Source of the DNA: Nosocomiicoccus massiliensis
GTDB lineage: Bacteria > Bacillota > Bacilli > Staphylococcales > Salinicoccaceae
NCBI RefSeq assembly: GCF_000438455.1
Contig: NZ_CAVG010000144.1
Coordinates: 1 to 33,310 of the forward strand
Length of the DNA: 33,310 bases
Direction of reading: 5' to 3'
Each line of letters opens with the position of its first letter. Positions within the stretch are counted from its first letter, which is position 1. Shown here one piece after another: positions 1 to 7,570 of this stretch. The position numbers were made by a program, and so were the translations under genes. Below the pieces are notes generated by a model. The model saw nothing but the letters and a program-made list of their open reading frames with translations, was not told the DNA's origin and made no database searches.

Positions 1-126
1 TTGTTTAATATCATTTGCTGCTTCATCCTTCAACAATTCACTCGAAAACGTAATGACTTGATATATGCTAAAAGTAATCAGCGCAAAAAGAACAATGCCA
101 ACTAATACTTTCAATTGTTTACTCAC
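1..126 (-). CDS. N-terminus of an unidentified membrane-anchored protein (partial)
   Basis: Reading leftward, a GTG codon (124-126) sits 8 nt after a clean GGAGG (135-139) and opens a frame that stays open for 42 codons to the window edge. The peptide begins MSKQLKVLVGIVLFALITF, a short basic start followed by a hydrophobic stretch of about 16 residues, then a polar segment (SSELLKDEAANDIKQ). This looks like a signal anchor or single N-terminal membrane helix with an extracytoplasmic body. The visible part is too short to name a family. It lies downstream of the LysM/CHAP gene on the same strand but beyond a strong terminator, so it is probably a separate unit. The start and frame are read directly; the topology is inferred. 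Confidence 0.6.
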   Translation of the reverse strand, partial: MSKQLKVLVGIVLFALITFSIYQVITFSSELLKDEAANDIKQ

Positions 127-164
127 AGAACTAACCTCCGTCATCCTACTACTCTTATTATAAT

Positions 165-190
165 AAAAAAAGCACCCGTACGGGTGCTTG
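165..190 (-). terminator. Rho-independent terminator of the LysM/CHAP gene
   Basis: A perfect 20-bp palindrome, AAGCACCCGTACGGGTGCTT (170-189), follows the LysM/CHAP stop. On the minus strand it is followed by a run of seven T. It separates that gene from the partial gene at 1-126. Confidence 0.85.
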
Positions 191-202
191 AAATTTTATA
201 TT

Positions 203-1609
203 TTAGTGAATGTAGTTAAATGTTGATACTTGTGATGCTGGAATTGTACGGTAGCTTACAACACCTACAGTGCCGTTCCAACCCATTTCTGAGATTGTGA
301 TTGATCCATCACCGTTGATTGATTCAACAACTGCAACGTGACCTACTGCACCTGCACCGTTTGTACCTGCGTAGCTCTGTGCAACTGCTCCAACTGATGG
401 TGTGTTATTTACAACAAATCCATCCGCACTTGCTCCGTTTACCCAGTTATTTGCATTGCCCCACATGTTGCTGACAGGTTTACCGAGTGCTGCACGTTGT
501 TCAAACACGTGCCATGTGCACCATCCCCAGTCATAGTAGTTCGATAAACCAGCAAACTGTGAGCTGTTTACAGCTGGTGCTGAAGCTGCTTGTGTTTGTT
601 GTGCTTGCTGAGCTTGTTGCGCTTGTTGTGCTTGTTGTGCTTTTTTAGCCGCTTCTTGTTGAGCTCTCTTTTCAGCTGCTGCTTTTTCTTTAGCAACACG
701 TTGTGCTTCTGCACGCTCAGCTGCAATGCGTTGTTCTTCAGCTTTTTGAGCTGCTGCTACTTGCTCAGCCGCTACTCTTTCAGCTTCTGCTTGAGCCGCT
801 GCTGCTTCTTCAGCTGCAATTCTGTCAGCTTCTGCTTGAGCTGCTGTAGCTTCTTGTACTGCTTTCTCAGCTTCTGCTTGAACGTTGTTTTCAACTTCTG
901 CTACTTCTTCAACTTCAACAACTTCTTCTACAACTTCTTCAGTTTGTACTTCTTGTACTTCTTCTACTGTTTCCGTAACAACTGGGTTACCTTCTAATAC
1001 AAGTACGTCACCTGCAACGATATGATCGCTTGTTAAACCGTTTAATGCTTTTAACTCGTCAACAGATAGTCCTGTTGCACGTGAGATTGAGTATAAAGTG
1101 TCTCCAGCTTGGATGTGGTAAACACCTGAAGCAACTTCGTTTACTTCATTTTCTTCTACTACAGGCTCTACAACTTCTTCTACTGCTTCAACTTCAACAA
1201 CTTCTTCAACTTGTGCGACTTCTTCAACCGCTTCAACTTGTGATCCAACTGTTAATACAAGTCCTGGGTGAATTAAGTCTGATGAAAGGTTGTTTACTGC
1301 GAATAACTCATCTAAATCCATACCGTGGTCTAAAGCAATTTGCCATAAAGTGTCGCCTGCTTTTACTGTGTATGTATTACCTTTTTGTTCCTCAACTGCT
1401 TCAACTTCATATGTTAAAACGTCTTCTGGGTGAATTAAATCACTGTTAAGGTTGTTTAACTCTTTTAACTTCTCAACTGTCGTGCCAACTTCGTTTGCGA
1501 TACCCCAAAGTGTATCTCCTTCTTTGACGATAACTTCCTCAGCGTTTGCTGTAAGCGATGTACCTGTTAATGCTGTTAATGTTGCTACTGAAAATACTGT
1601 CTTCTTCAT
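203..1609 (-). CDS. Secreted triple-LysM, CHAP-domain cell-wall hydrolase
   Basis: A secreted peptidoglycan-binding protein, probably an amidase or endopeptidase, of 468 aa. A signal peptide (MKKTVFSVATLTALTG..., likely cleaved after ANA) leads to three LysM modules near residues 26-70, 80-125 and 165-210, each with a GDTLW/GDTLY core. Acidic Val/Glu-rich linkers and a long Ala/Glu/Gln-rich, probably helical region (about 215-345) follow. A C-terminal CHAP domain carries the expected Cys (GWCTWH) and His (GHVAVV). LysM-CHAP proteins of staphylococci (Sle1/SsaA-like) cut peptidoglycan during growth and daughter-cell separation. The ATG at 1609 is preferred over the TTG at 1618, because TTG lies only 3 nt from AGGAGG; the ATG spacing (12 nt) is itself rather long. 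A WalR box and extended -10 lie upstream. The domains are clear; the exact bond cut is not. Confidence 0.9.
   Translation of the reverse strand: MKKTVFSVATLTALTGTSLTANAEEVIVKEGDTLWGIANEVGTTVEKLKELNNLNSDLIHPEDVLTYEVEAVEEQKGNTYTVKAGDTLWQIALDHGMDLDELFAVNNLSSDLIHPGLVLTVGSQVEAVEEVAQVEEVVEVEAVEEVVEPVVEENEVNEVASGVYHIQAGDTLYSISRATGLSVDELKALNGLTSDHIVAGDVLVLEGNPVVTETVEEVQEVQTEEVVEEVVEVEEVAEVENNVQAEAEKAVQEATAAQAEADRIAAEEAAAAQAEAERVAAEQVAAAQKAEEQRIAAERAEAQRVAKEKAAAEKRAQQEAAKKAQQAQQAQQAQQAQQTQAASAPAVNSSQFAGLSNYYDWGWCTWHVFEQRAALGKPVSNMWGNANNWVNGASADGFVVNNTPSVGAVAQSYAGTNGAGAVGHVAVVESINGDGSITISEMGWNGTVGVVSYRTIPASQVSTFNYIH
596..640 (-). repeat. Five tandem 9-bp repeats coding Ala-Gln-Gln inside the LysM/CHAP linker
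   Basis: Five consecutive 9-mers (TTGTTGTGC and one- or two-base variants on the plus strand) encode AQQ five times, just before the CHAP domain. Because the unit is a multiple of three, copy-number change would alter linker length without shifting frame. Neighbouring Ala/Glu stretches are repetitive at a looser level. Confidence 0.85.
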
Positions 1610-1711
1610 AAGTTCCAATGTCCTCCTGAATACTATGTATTAAATAAACGTATATAAATTATAAAAGTAAAATTCAAAGTTGATAAATAAAAAATTGTGA
1701 ATGTAAATCAA

Positions 1712-1740
1712 ACTATAGCACACATTTTTGCACTTTTTAG
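1712..1740 (-). promoter_or_regulatory. Putative extended -10 promoter of the LysM/CHAP gene
   Basis: On the minus strand TATAGT (1712-1717) is preceded by TGC, giving an extended -10 (TGCTATAGT). The hexamer 17 nt upstream (CTAAAA, 1735-1740) is a poor -35, as expected for a promoter needing an activator. The WalR box ends 3 nt upstream of it. Confidence 0.55.
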
Positions 1741-1743
1741 CGT

Positions 1744-1760
1744 TGTAACATAAATGTAAC
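1744..1760. promoter_or_regulatory. WalR (YycF) binding box
   Basis: TGTAACATAAATGTAAC is a direct repeat of TGTAAC with a 5-nt spacer. It fits the published WalR consensus TGTWAH-N5-TGTWAH at every defined position. It lies just upstream of the weak -35 of the LysM/CHAP gene, the geometry of an activator site. WalKR controls LysM and CHAP hydrolases in Staphylococcus and Bacillus. Confidence 0.8.
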
Positions 1761-1786
1761 AGAATAGATATAACACCATAATAAAA

Positions 1787-1809
1787 AGGCGCTGTTTGTT
1801 ACAGCGCCT
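1787..1809 (-). terminator. Terminator of the cytochrome c gene at 1826-2149
   Basis: Arms AGGCGCTG (1787-1794) and CAGCGCCT (1802-1809) enclose a 7-nt loop. On the minus strand the stem is followed by TTTTTAT. Confidence 0.85.
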
Positions 1810-1825
1810 AGTATTTACGTAACAT

Positions 1826-2149
1826 TTACTTCTGTTCCATTAGCCATTCTACGAGTGCATTTAAGTCTTCTTCATCCGTTACTAAATCGCTCGGCATACT
1901 TCTCGTACCATTTTCGATAATCGAACGGATATATTCAGGTGATTTTTCGCTGCCGATTTGAGATAGATCTTTTGCACTACTGCCGCGTCCTCTTAAATCG
2001 ACGCCGTGACATCCAACGCACGTCTGCTTATAAACAACTTCTCCGCGGTGCATTTCTGACGCCACACGGCTTTCTTCAGTCGTTTCTTTGTTAGACGTAC
2101 ACGCTGACAAAATAACAACAGCTATTAAACTAAATATAAATCGTTTCAT
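1826..2149 (-). CDS. Membrane-anchored c-type cytochrome lipoprotein (CccB-like, copy 2)
   Basis: A small electron carrier of 107 aa. The N-terminus MKRFIFSLIAVVILSAC ends in a lipobox (LSAC), so the protein should be lipidated and held on the outer face of the membrane. One CXXCH heme site is present (CVGCH), and a Met in TRSMPSD near the C-terminus is the likely second heme ligand. Size and design match Bacillus cytochrome c551 (CccB), also found near prfB there. The ATG at 2149 is chosen because GGAG lies 6 nt upstream; an in-frame start four codons earlier would overlap that site. A similar cytochrome gene lies immediately upstream with its own terminator between. The redox partner (a terminal oxidase or another donor) is not visible. 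Confidence 0.85.
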   Translation of the reverse strand: MKRFIFSLIAVVILSACTSNKETTEESRVASEMHRGEVVYKQTCVGCHGVDLRGRGSSAKDLSQIGSEKSPEYIRSIIENGTRSMPSDLVTDEEDLNALVEWLMEQK

Positions 2150-2169
2150 AATTTTCTCCATTAATTAAA

Positions 2170-2195
2170 AAGGCTCTGTCGAGTGACAAAGCCTT
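2170..2195 (-). terminator. Terminator between the two cytochrome genes
   Basis: AAGGCTCTGTC (2170-2180) and GACAAAGCCTT (2185-2195) pair with one mismatch around a GAGT loop. On the minus strand the T-rich run TTTTAATT follows. It lies after the stop of the upstream cytochrome, so read-through may be partial. Confidence 0.7.
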
Positions 2196-2202
2196 ACGAG
2201 TT

Positions 2203-2520
2203 TTATTTCGTGAAGAAGTCGTATAGGTCGCTAACTTCTTCGTCTGATAAACTACCAAACGCTGGCATTCCGCCTTTACCGTTTTTAACGATATCTGTAA
2301 ATTCATCTTCACTTAATGAAGTGCCCGCTAATGCTGGACCTGAAGCTCCTGAGAAGTCAGCTCCGTGACAAGATGAACAGTTTTGTTTTGCAACTTTTTC
2401 TCCTGGATGTGCTTCGTCAGTGCTTGAATCGTCACCATTGTCTGCAGAGTCGCCGCCCCCGCCGCACGCTGCTAATACTAACGTTGAACCTAATAAAAAC
2501 GTTGATAAGAACTTTTTCAT
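2203..2520 (-). CDS. cccB: Membrane-anchored c-type cytochrome lipoprotein (CccB-like, copy 1)
   Basis: A 105-aa lipoprotein cytochrome. MKKFLSTFLLGSTLVLAAC is a lipoprotein signal with lipobox LAAC, followed by a Gly/Ser/Asp-rich flexible linker. A single heme site CSSCHG and a Met ligand in GGMPAFG follow. It resembles B. subtilis CccB (cytochrome c551), which lies downstream of prfB; that position supports the name. The ATG at 2520 has AGAGGT 7 nt upstream; a GTG three codons earlier would lie inside that site. Its sibling at 1826-2149 shares layout (lipobox, linker, CXXCH, Met) but only modest sequence, so this is an old duplication or two separate acquisitions. Heme attachment and surface location follow from the family; the electron partners are unknown. 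Confidence 0.85.
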   Translation of the reverse strand: MKKFLSTFLLGSTLVLAACGGGGDSADNGDDSSTDEAHPGEKVAKQNCSSCHGADFSGASGPALAGTSLSEDEFTDIVKNGKGGMPAFGSLSDEEVSDLYDFFTK

Positions 2521-2589
2521 AATGGTCACCTCTAATAAATTTTTTAAAAGCTTATTGATACTTTTACATACCTATATTTTATCATATAT

Positions 2590-2614
2590 AAACATTTTGT
2601 CGTAAAAAATGTTT
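2590..2614 (-). repeat. AT-rich inverted repeat after prfB
   Basis: AAACATTTT (2590-2598) and AAAATGTTT (2606-2614) form a 9-bp stem with a 7-nt loop directly after the prfB stop. It lacks a GC core and a T run, so it could be a weak terminator or an operator for the cytochrome gene downstream. Confidence 0.35.
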
Positions 2615-3721
2615 TAAACATTTAAGTGCCAACGTAAATAACTGTCGATAAACGGCATTAAATCTCCGTTCATTACTTTGTCGACGTTACCGACTTCGTA
2701 ATTCGTACGGTGGTCTTTTATCATCGAATATGGGTGAAATACGTATGAACGAATTTGTGATCCCCATCCGATTTCTTTTTGCTCACCTTTTAACGCCGCG
2801 ATTTCTTCTTGCTGACGCTCGAGTTCTAACTGATAAAGTTTTGACTTTAACATCTTCATTGCCGTTTCACGGTTTTTAATTTGTGAACGTTCATTTTGAC
2901 ACGTAACAACGACACCTGTCGGATGGTGTGTAATACGTACCGCTGAATCTGTCGTGTTCACGTGCTGCCCCCCTGCACCACTCGCACGGTACGTATCGAT
3001 TGAAATATCTTCTTGATTAATTTCGATATTAATTTCAGAGTCTTTAAACTGTGGTGTTACTTCACACGACACAAATGACGTATGTCTACGACCGGATGAG
3101 TCGAAAGGTGAAATACGAACGAGTCGATGGACGCCTTTTTCACCTTTTAATAACCCGTAAGCAAACGGACCTTTAACGCTGAGCGTCACACTTTTTACAC
3201 CCGCTTCATCTCCAGCGAGATAGTTTAACACTTCTGTTTTAAATCCTTGGCCTTCAATAAAACGCTGATACATTCTAAGAAGCATCTCTGCCCAGTCTTG
3301 TGCTTCAGTACCACCTGCTCCAGGATGAAGTTCTAAAATCGCATCTTGTTCATCGTGTTCTTCACTTAAAAGAATGTTTAACTCGAATTCATCGGACTCC
3401 TTTTTGACGTTTTGAATCGTCTCTTCCATCATTTCTTGTAAGTCTGGATCGTTTTCTTCTTTTAATAACTCTAAAGACACTTCGATGTCATTCACTTCGT
3501 CTTCTAACGAATTAAATCCATCGACGACACGTTTTAACTGGTTATTTTTTTCGATAATTTCGTTTGCTTTATCTGTGTCGTCCCAAAAGTTAGGTTCGAC
3601 CATTAGTTCTTCGTACTCACGAATTTGTGTCTCTTTTTCTTCTAAGTCAAAGAGACCCCCTAAATTTTTCTAGTTTCGTACGCATCTCTGCTATAAAGCT
3701 TTTAATTTCACTTACTTCCAT
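2614..3721 (-). CDS. prfB: Peptide chain release factor 2, with programmed +1 frameshift
   Basis: Recognises UGA and UAA stop codons and triggers peptide release on the ribosome. The reading frame is split. ATG at 3721 (GGAG 6 nt upstream) encodes 24 residues, MEVSEIKSF...FRGSL, and meets an in-frame TGA at 3647-3649. After a +1 shift it continues [12 protein letters not shown]... to give 368 aa, the usual RF2 length. The tripeptide SPF that reads the stop codon is at residues 204-206, and the catalytic GGQ is at 250-252 (GAGGQHVN). The gene starts 10 bp after the secA stop, so it is cotranscribed with secA. Expression is autoregulated: when RF2 is scarce the internal UGA is read slowly and frameshifting rises. 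The 1108-bp span equals 369 codons plus one skipped base, so this is not a pseudogene. Confidence 0.97.
3646..3661 (-). promoter_or_regulatory. prfB programmed +1 frameshift signal
   Basis: On the minus strand the site reads AGGGGGTCTCTTTGAC. An internal Shine-Dalgarno-like AGGGGG lies three bases before the slippery CTT, followed by TGA and C. This is the classic RF2 recoding arrangement (E. coli has AGGGGGTATCTTTGAC). The peptidyl-tRNA slips from CUU to UUU, so decoding resumes at GAC. Confidence 0.97.
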
Positions 3722-3731
3722 AAATTTCTCC

Positions 3732-6257
3732 TTAAGCACCGTGGCAGTTTTTATACTTTTTACCAGATCCACATGGGCATGGATCGTTTCTGCCAACTGT
3801 TTGTTTTTTAACGACCGGTTGCTTTTTCATTTTCTTTTTACCGTCAGATGCTTGCATTTTATTTTTATCGACGACTTGTTCACGTTTAATTTCTTCATCA
3901 GACTGTACTTCTGATTTTAGAGTCATACGTGCTGTTGAGTCTTCGATTGCGTTCATCATCTCTTCAAACATTTCTAACCCTTCGTTTTGGTATTCTCTTA
4001 ACGGGTTAATTTGTCCGTAAGATCTTAAGTGAATACCTGTACGGAGTTGGTCCATCGAGTCGATATGCTCTGTCCATTTTTGGTCGATTGTACGTAACAT
4101 CATCATGCGCTCGAATTGACGCATACGTTCAGGCGTTAAAATCTCTTCTTTGCGCTCTAACTCTTCGTACGCTTTTTCTTTAATGAGTTCGATAATTGAC
4201 TCCGTCGATTGACCGACTAAGTCATCCATTTCAATTTCACCTTCACGAACGTAATACTGCTCGAGTAATTCTTTAAATGTTTCATAGTCGATCATTGAAC
4301 TATCTTGGTCATTGTAATAGTGAATTGTGCGTTCAATAGAGTTATCGATCATACCGTGAAGTAAGTCTCTCACGTCTTTTTTGTCGATAATTTCGTTACG
4401 TTCACCGTATATAATTTCACGCTGTGTTCTTAATACTTCGTCATATTCTAATACACGTTTACGTGCGTCGAAGTTATTTCCTTCCACACGCTTTTGTGCA
4501 GATTCTACGTTACGTGTAATAAAACGGCTTTCTAACATTTCGTTTTCCATACCGAGTTTTTCCATCATCGCTTGAATACGTTCAGATCCGAAACGTTTCA
4601 TTAAGTCGTCTTCTAGTGATAAGTAGAACGTACTTACTCCGACGTCACCTTGACGCCCTGAACGCCCACGTAACTGATCATCAATACGACGAGATTCGTG
4701 ACGCTCTGTACCGATAACTGCGAGTCCACCAAGTTCTCTCACACCTTCACCGAGCTTAATGTCCGTACCACGACCGGCCATGTTTGTTGCGATCGTAACT
4801 TGTCCACGTTGACCCGCATCTTCAACGATTTGAGCTTCTTGCTCGTGGTTTTTAGCGTTTAATACGTTATGGCGTACACCCGCTCGGCGCAGTAAATCAG
4901 AAATAATCTCCGACGTTTCTACTGCGACTGTACCGATTAAGATTGGTTGACCACGTTTATAACGTTCGACAACCTCTTCGATGACTGCCTTATATTTATT
5001 ATCTTTTGTCGAATAAATTCTATCGTTTAAGTCTTCACGTTGAACCGGACGGTTCGTCGGAATTTGCGTAACGCGCATATTGTAAATATCTAAAAATTCT
5101 TCTTCTTCAGTTTTAGCTGTACCTGTCATACCTGATAACTTATTGTATAGTCTAAAGAAGTTCTGGAACGTAATAGATGCGAGTGTTTTTGATTCGCGCT
5201 GAATCTCAACCGCTTCTTTTGCTTCTAATGCTTGGTGTAATCCTTCAGAGAAACGACGCCCTGGCATCGTACGTCCAGTGAATTTGTCGACGATTAATAC
5301 TTCTCCATCATTCACGACGTAGTCGACGTTACGCTCCATCGTATAGTTTGCTTTTAACGCTTGGTTAATATGGTGAAGCGTAGATACGTTTTTAACGTCG
5401 TAAAGGTTATCTAACTTATACCATTTCTCTGCTTTTGTCATACCATCTTCAGTTAAAAGAATCGTGTTTTTACGTACGTCATACGTATAATCTTGTTCTT
5501 TCTTTAACGTCGATACAAATAATTGTGCTTGTTGGTACTCTGTCACACGTTCATCTGCTTGACCTGAAATAATTAACGGTGTACGTGCTTCGTCGATTAA
5601 AATCGAGTCGACCTCGTCCACGACACAGTAGTTTAACGGGCGTTGCACACGATCTTCCTTATATGCGACCATGTTATCTCGTAAGTAATCGAATCCGAGC
5701 TCGTTGTTTGTCGTATACGTAATATCACAGTTATACGCTTCACGTTTTTCTTCACTATTTTTTTGGTTTAAGTTGAGTCCAACTGTTAACCCTAAGAAGT
5801 TATATAGCTTTGCCATCTCTTCACTTTGTACTGAAGATAAATATTCGTTAACCGTAATTACATGTACGCCTCGACCAGTTAAAGCATTTAAATACACCGG
5901 CATCGTCGCCGTTAACGTCTTACCTTCACCGGTTTTCATCTCTGCGATGTCACCTTTATGAAGTGCAATCCCACCCATAATTTGTACAGGGAATGGTTTC
6001 ATTTCTAACGTACGCATTGATGCTTCACGTACGACTGCGAATGCTTCTGGTAAAATTTGGTCTAAAATTTTATCTTGTTTTTTTCTATCGTCACTATGTT
6101 CAGCTAATTTTGCTTTAAACTTTTCAGTTTCTTGCTGTAGTTCAGAATCGCTATATGCACTATAGCGTTCTTCAAGCGCGAGTACTTTTTTCGTTTCTTT
6201 TTCAAGAGATTTAAGTTCGCGTTTATTGCCGTCGAATAATTTACGCAACATACTCAT
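3732..6257 (-). CDS. secA: Protein translocase ATPase SecA
   Basis: The motor that drives preproteins through SecYEG, at the cytoplasmic membrane face. The 841 aa match the family length in staphylococci. Walker A is MKTGEGKT (residues 107-114) and the DEVD Walker B box is at 214-217. The helicase-like second ATPase half has GRGTDIKLG and [11 protein letters not shown]. The C-terminal zinc site [13 protein letters not shown] (C827, C829, C838, H839) binds SecB or lipids in other species. The first ATG is chosen because AGGAG lies 8 nt upstream; a second ATG two codons later is less well spaced. It lies between hpf, from which a terminator separates it, and prfB, which it immediately precedes. 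There is no second secA in the window, so this is presumably the essential SecA1. Confidence 0.98.
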   Translation of the reverse strand: MSMLRKLFDGNKRELKSLEKETKKVLALEERYSAYSDSELQQETEKFKAKLAEHSDDRKKQDKILDQILPEAFAVVREASMRTLEMKPFPVQIMGGIALHKGDIAEMKTGEGKTLTATMPVYLNALTGRGVHVITVNEYLSSVQSEEMAKLYNFLGLTVGLNLNQKNSEEKREAYNCDITYTTNNELGFDYLRDNMVAYKEDRVQRPLNYCVVDEVDSILIDEARTPLIISGQADERVTEYQQAQLFVSTLKKEQDYTYDVRKNTILLTEDGMTKAEKWYKLDNLYDVKNVSTLHHINQALKANYTMERNVDYVVNDGEVLIVDKFTGRTMPGRRFSEGLHQALEAKEAVEIQRESKTLASITFQNFFRLYNKLSGMTGTAKTEEEEFLDIYNMRVTQIPTNRPVQREDLNDRIYSTKDNKYKAVIEEVVERYKRGQPILIGTVAVETSEIISDLLRRAGVRHNVLNAKNHEQEAQIVEDAGQRGQVTIATNMAGRGTDIKLGEGVRELGGLAVIGTERHESRRIDDQLRGRSGRQGDVGVSTFYLSLEDDLMKRFGSERIQAMMEKLGMENEMLESRFITRNVESAQKRVEGNNFDARKRVLEYDEVLRTQREIIYGERNEIIDKKDVRDLLHGMIDNSIERTIHYYNDQDSSMIDYETFKELLEQYYVREGEIEMDDLVGQSTESIIELIKEKAYEELERKEEILTPERMRQFERMMMLRTIDQKWTEHIDSMDQLRTGIHLRSYGQINPLREYQNEGLEMFEEMMNAIEDSTARMTLKSEVQSDEEIKREQVVDKNKMQASDGKKKMKKQPVVKKQTVGRNDPCPCGSGKKYKNCHGA

Positions 6258-6333
6258 CGAAATTTCTCCTTATAAAATCATTATCATTACATTTTACCAA
6301 ATTTTTTGCTGAAAATAAAAGCTTACACATTAA

Positions 6334-6361
6334 AAGCCTCTAGCTTTTATGCTAGAGGCTT
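6334..6361 (-). terminator. Terminator of hpf
   Basis: AAGCCTCTAGC (6334-6344) and GCTAGAGGCTT (6351-6361) form an 11-bp stem with a 6-nt loop, with TTTTA following on the minus strand. It separates hpf from secA. Confidence 0.85.
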
Positions 6362-6371
6362 AGGTGTTCAA

Positions 6372-6926
6372 TTAATTTGTTTCAATTAAACCGTATTTAC
6401 CATCTTTACGTTTATAGACGATACTTGTCGCTTCTCTATAACGATCGTTAAACACGAAGAAATCGTGACCAAGCATATCCATTTGTAGAATTGCTTCTTC
6501 AGCATCCATCGGTTTTAACGTAAACTCTTTAGATTTTACAATTTTAATATCATCGTCATCTTGAGATTCTTCTGGTTGCTCATTTAACACTTGGAATAAA
6601 TCTACGTGACTTTCGTCTTTTTCACGGAATTTACGGTTAATTTTAGTTTTATGTTTTCTAATTTGACGTTCTAATTTTTCAACGACTGCGTCTACTGCAG
6701 TGTATAAGTCGTCATGTCTTTCTTCCGCACGTAGTGTTAAGCCTTTCATTGGGACTGTAATTTCTACTTTCCCCATTTTGTTGTGGTACGTTTTGATGTT
6801 TGCGTGTGCAAATACGTCCTGCTGATCGTTAAAATAACGATCTAATTTATTTACCTTATTTTCGATAAATGAACGAATTGCATCAGTGACTTCGATGTTT
6901 TCTCCTCTAATTTCGACTCTAATCAT
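6372..6926 (-). CDS. hpf: Long-form ribosome hibernation-promoting factor
   Basis: Binds the 30S decoding region and joins two ribosomes into inactive 100S dimers in stationary phase or stress. The 184 aa form the long type, with an N-terminal S30AE/YfiA domain (residues 1-100, MIRVEIRGENIEVTDAIRSF) and a C-terminal dimerisation domain (about 125-184, ending FKDRYREA-like FNDRYREATSIVYKRKDGK). A charged linker separates them. AGGAGG lies 7 nt before the ATG. A TATAAT hexamer 33 nt upstream suggests its own promoter in addition to read-through from comFA-comFC, and a terminator follows. In staphylococci hpf lies between comFC and secA, as here. No sigma-B motif was found upstream, although hpf is stress-induced in many Firmicutes. 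Confidence 0.96.
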   Translation of the reverse strand: MIRVEIRGENIEVTDAIRSFIENKVNKLDRYFNDQQDVFAHANIKTYHNKMGKVEITVPMKGLTLRAEERHDDLYTAVDAVVEKLERQIRKHKTKINRKFREKDESHVDLFQVLNEQPEESQDDDDIKIVKSKEFTLKPMDAEEAILQMDMLGHDFFVFNDRYREATSIVYKRKDGKYGLIETN

Positions 6927-6958
6927 GATGATACCTCCTAATGTTATCTTGTACCTTA

Positions 6959-6964
6959 ATTATA
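6959..6964 (-). promoter_or_regulatory. Putative -10 box of hpf
   Basis: TATAAT on the minus strand would place the transcript start about 26 nt before the hpf ATG. The -35 region (TTTCTA at 17-nt spacing) is poor and lies in an inverted repeat that also overlaps the comFC stop. Confidence 0.45.
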
Positions 6965-7570
6965 TCAAAGTTTTCTAGATATAGAAAACGTTAACACATC
7001 GATACGCTTTGGATTATGCGCCTTTAATATTTCACTTACTTGGCGCACAGTTCCACCTGTCGTAAATATGTCGTCGACGATTATAATCGACTGATTTTTT
7101 AAATCAATATTCTCTCGCATTGAAAATGGATTTAACTCTGTCTCTCTTTCATATTTAGAAAGTTGTGACTGACGCATCGTTCGATGTGACGTCAAAATAT
7201 CGTCGTATTTAACGCCCGCATCATCTAATATACGCGTCACTTGATTAAACCCACGTTCTTTTAAACGCAACTTTGAAATTGGGACCGGTATTACTTTATC
7301 ATATAGCCGGATTTTTTCTTTTACAAACATCGAAAATGCCTTTTCTAACGCGACATCTCCTAAAAACTTATATCGCCGTATCATCCTCTTTACTATACGA
7401 TCATATTCATATATCGAAGTGACATTCATATTATAAAACTGAAACGATTCATCGATTTTTAATTCCATTAATTCGGATAAACAACCGTCACATAAACAAG
7501 ACGGTTGTATAAACATATTAATTAGATTATAGTCCCTTTCTATCTCACTATGACAATACACGCAGTTCAT
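6965..7570 (-). CDS. comFC: ComFC family phosphoribosyltransferase-like competence protein
   Basis: Acts with ComFA in handling single-stranded DNA during natural transformation, in the cytoplasm or at the membrane. The 201-aa protein starts with a zinc-ribbon-like Cys set (CVYCHSEIE ... CLCDGC). It ends with a type I phosphoribosyltransferase fold whose PRPP loop is IIIVDDIFTTGGT (about residues 160-172). The start overlaps the comFA stop as ATGA (7567-7570), so the two genes are translationally coupled, and GGAG lies 10 nt upstream. The substrate of the PRT domain is unknown in the family. Presence of comFA and comFC does not by itself show the strain is transformable. Confidence 0.92.
   Translation of the reverse strand: MNCVYCHSEIERDYNLINMFIQPSCLCDGCLSELMELKIDESFQFYNMNVTSIYEYDRIVKRMIRRYKFLGDVALEKAFSMFVKEKIRLYDKVIPVPISKLRLKERGFNQVTRILDDAGVKYDDILTSHRTMRQSQLSKYERETELNPFSMRENIDLKNQSIIIVDDIFTTGGTVRQVSEILKAHNPKRIDVLTFSISRKL
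6970..6989. repeat. 8-bp inverted repeat over the comFC end and hpf promoter
   Basis: GTTTTCTA (6970-6977) and TAGAAAAC (6982-6989) are perfect arms around GATA. The AT-rich stem lies within the last codons of comFC and in the spacer/-35 region of the putative hpf promoter. It could be an operator or chance. Confidence 0.4.

Noticed and set aside
590-997. Cys/Phe-rich open frame on the plus strand
   Set aside because: It is antisense to the Ala/Glu/Gln repeats of the LysM/CHAP gene; the composition simply mirrors those codons and there is no ribosome site.
2183-2368. Plus-strand frames over the cytochrome genes
   Set aside because: They are antisense shadows of lipoprotein cytochromes with clear heme motifs.
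2614-3603. prfB beginning at the internal ATG (329 aa) or as a frameshifted pseudogene
   Set aside because: The upstream 24 codons, ribosome site and exact recoding signal give a full-length 368-aa RF2.
6270-6290. Fur-like sequence upstream of secA
   Set aside because: TGATAAT is present, but the second half-site matches only about four of seven positions; iron control of secA is not expected.
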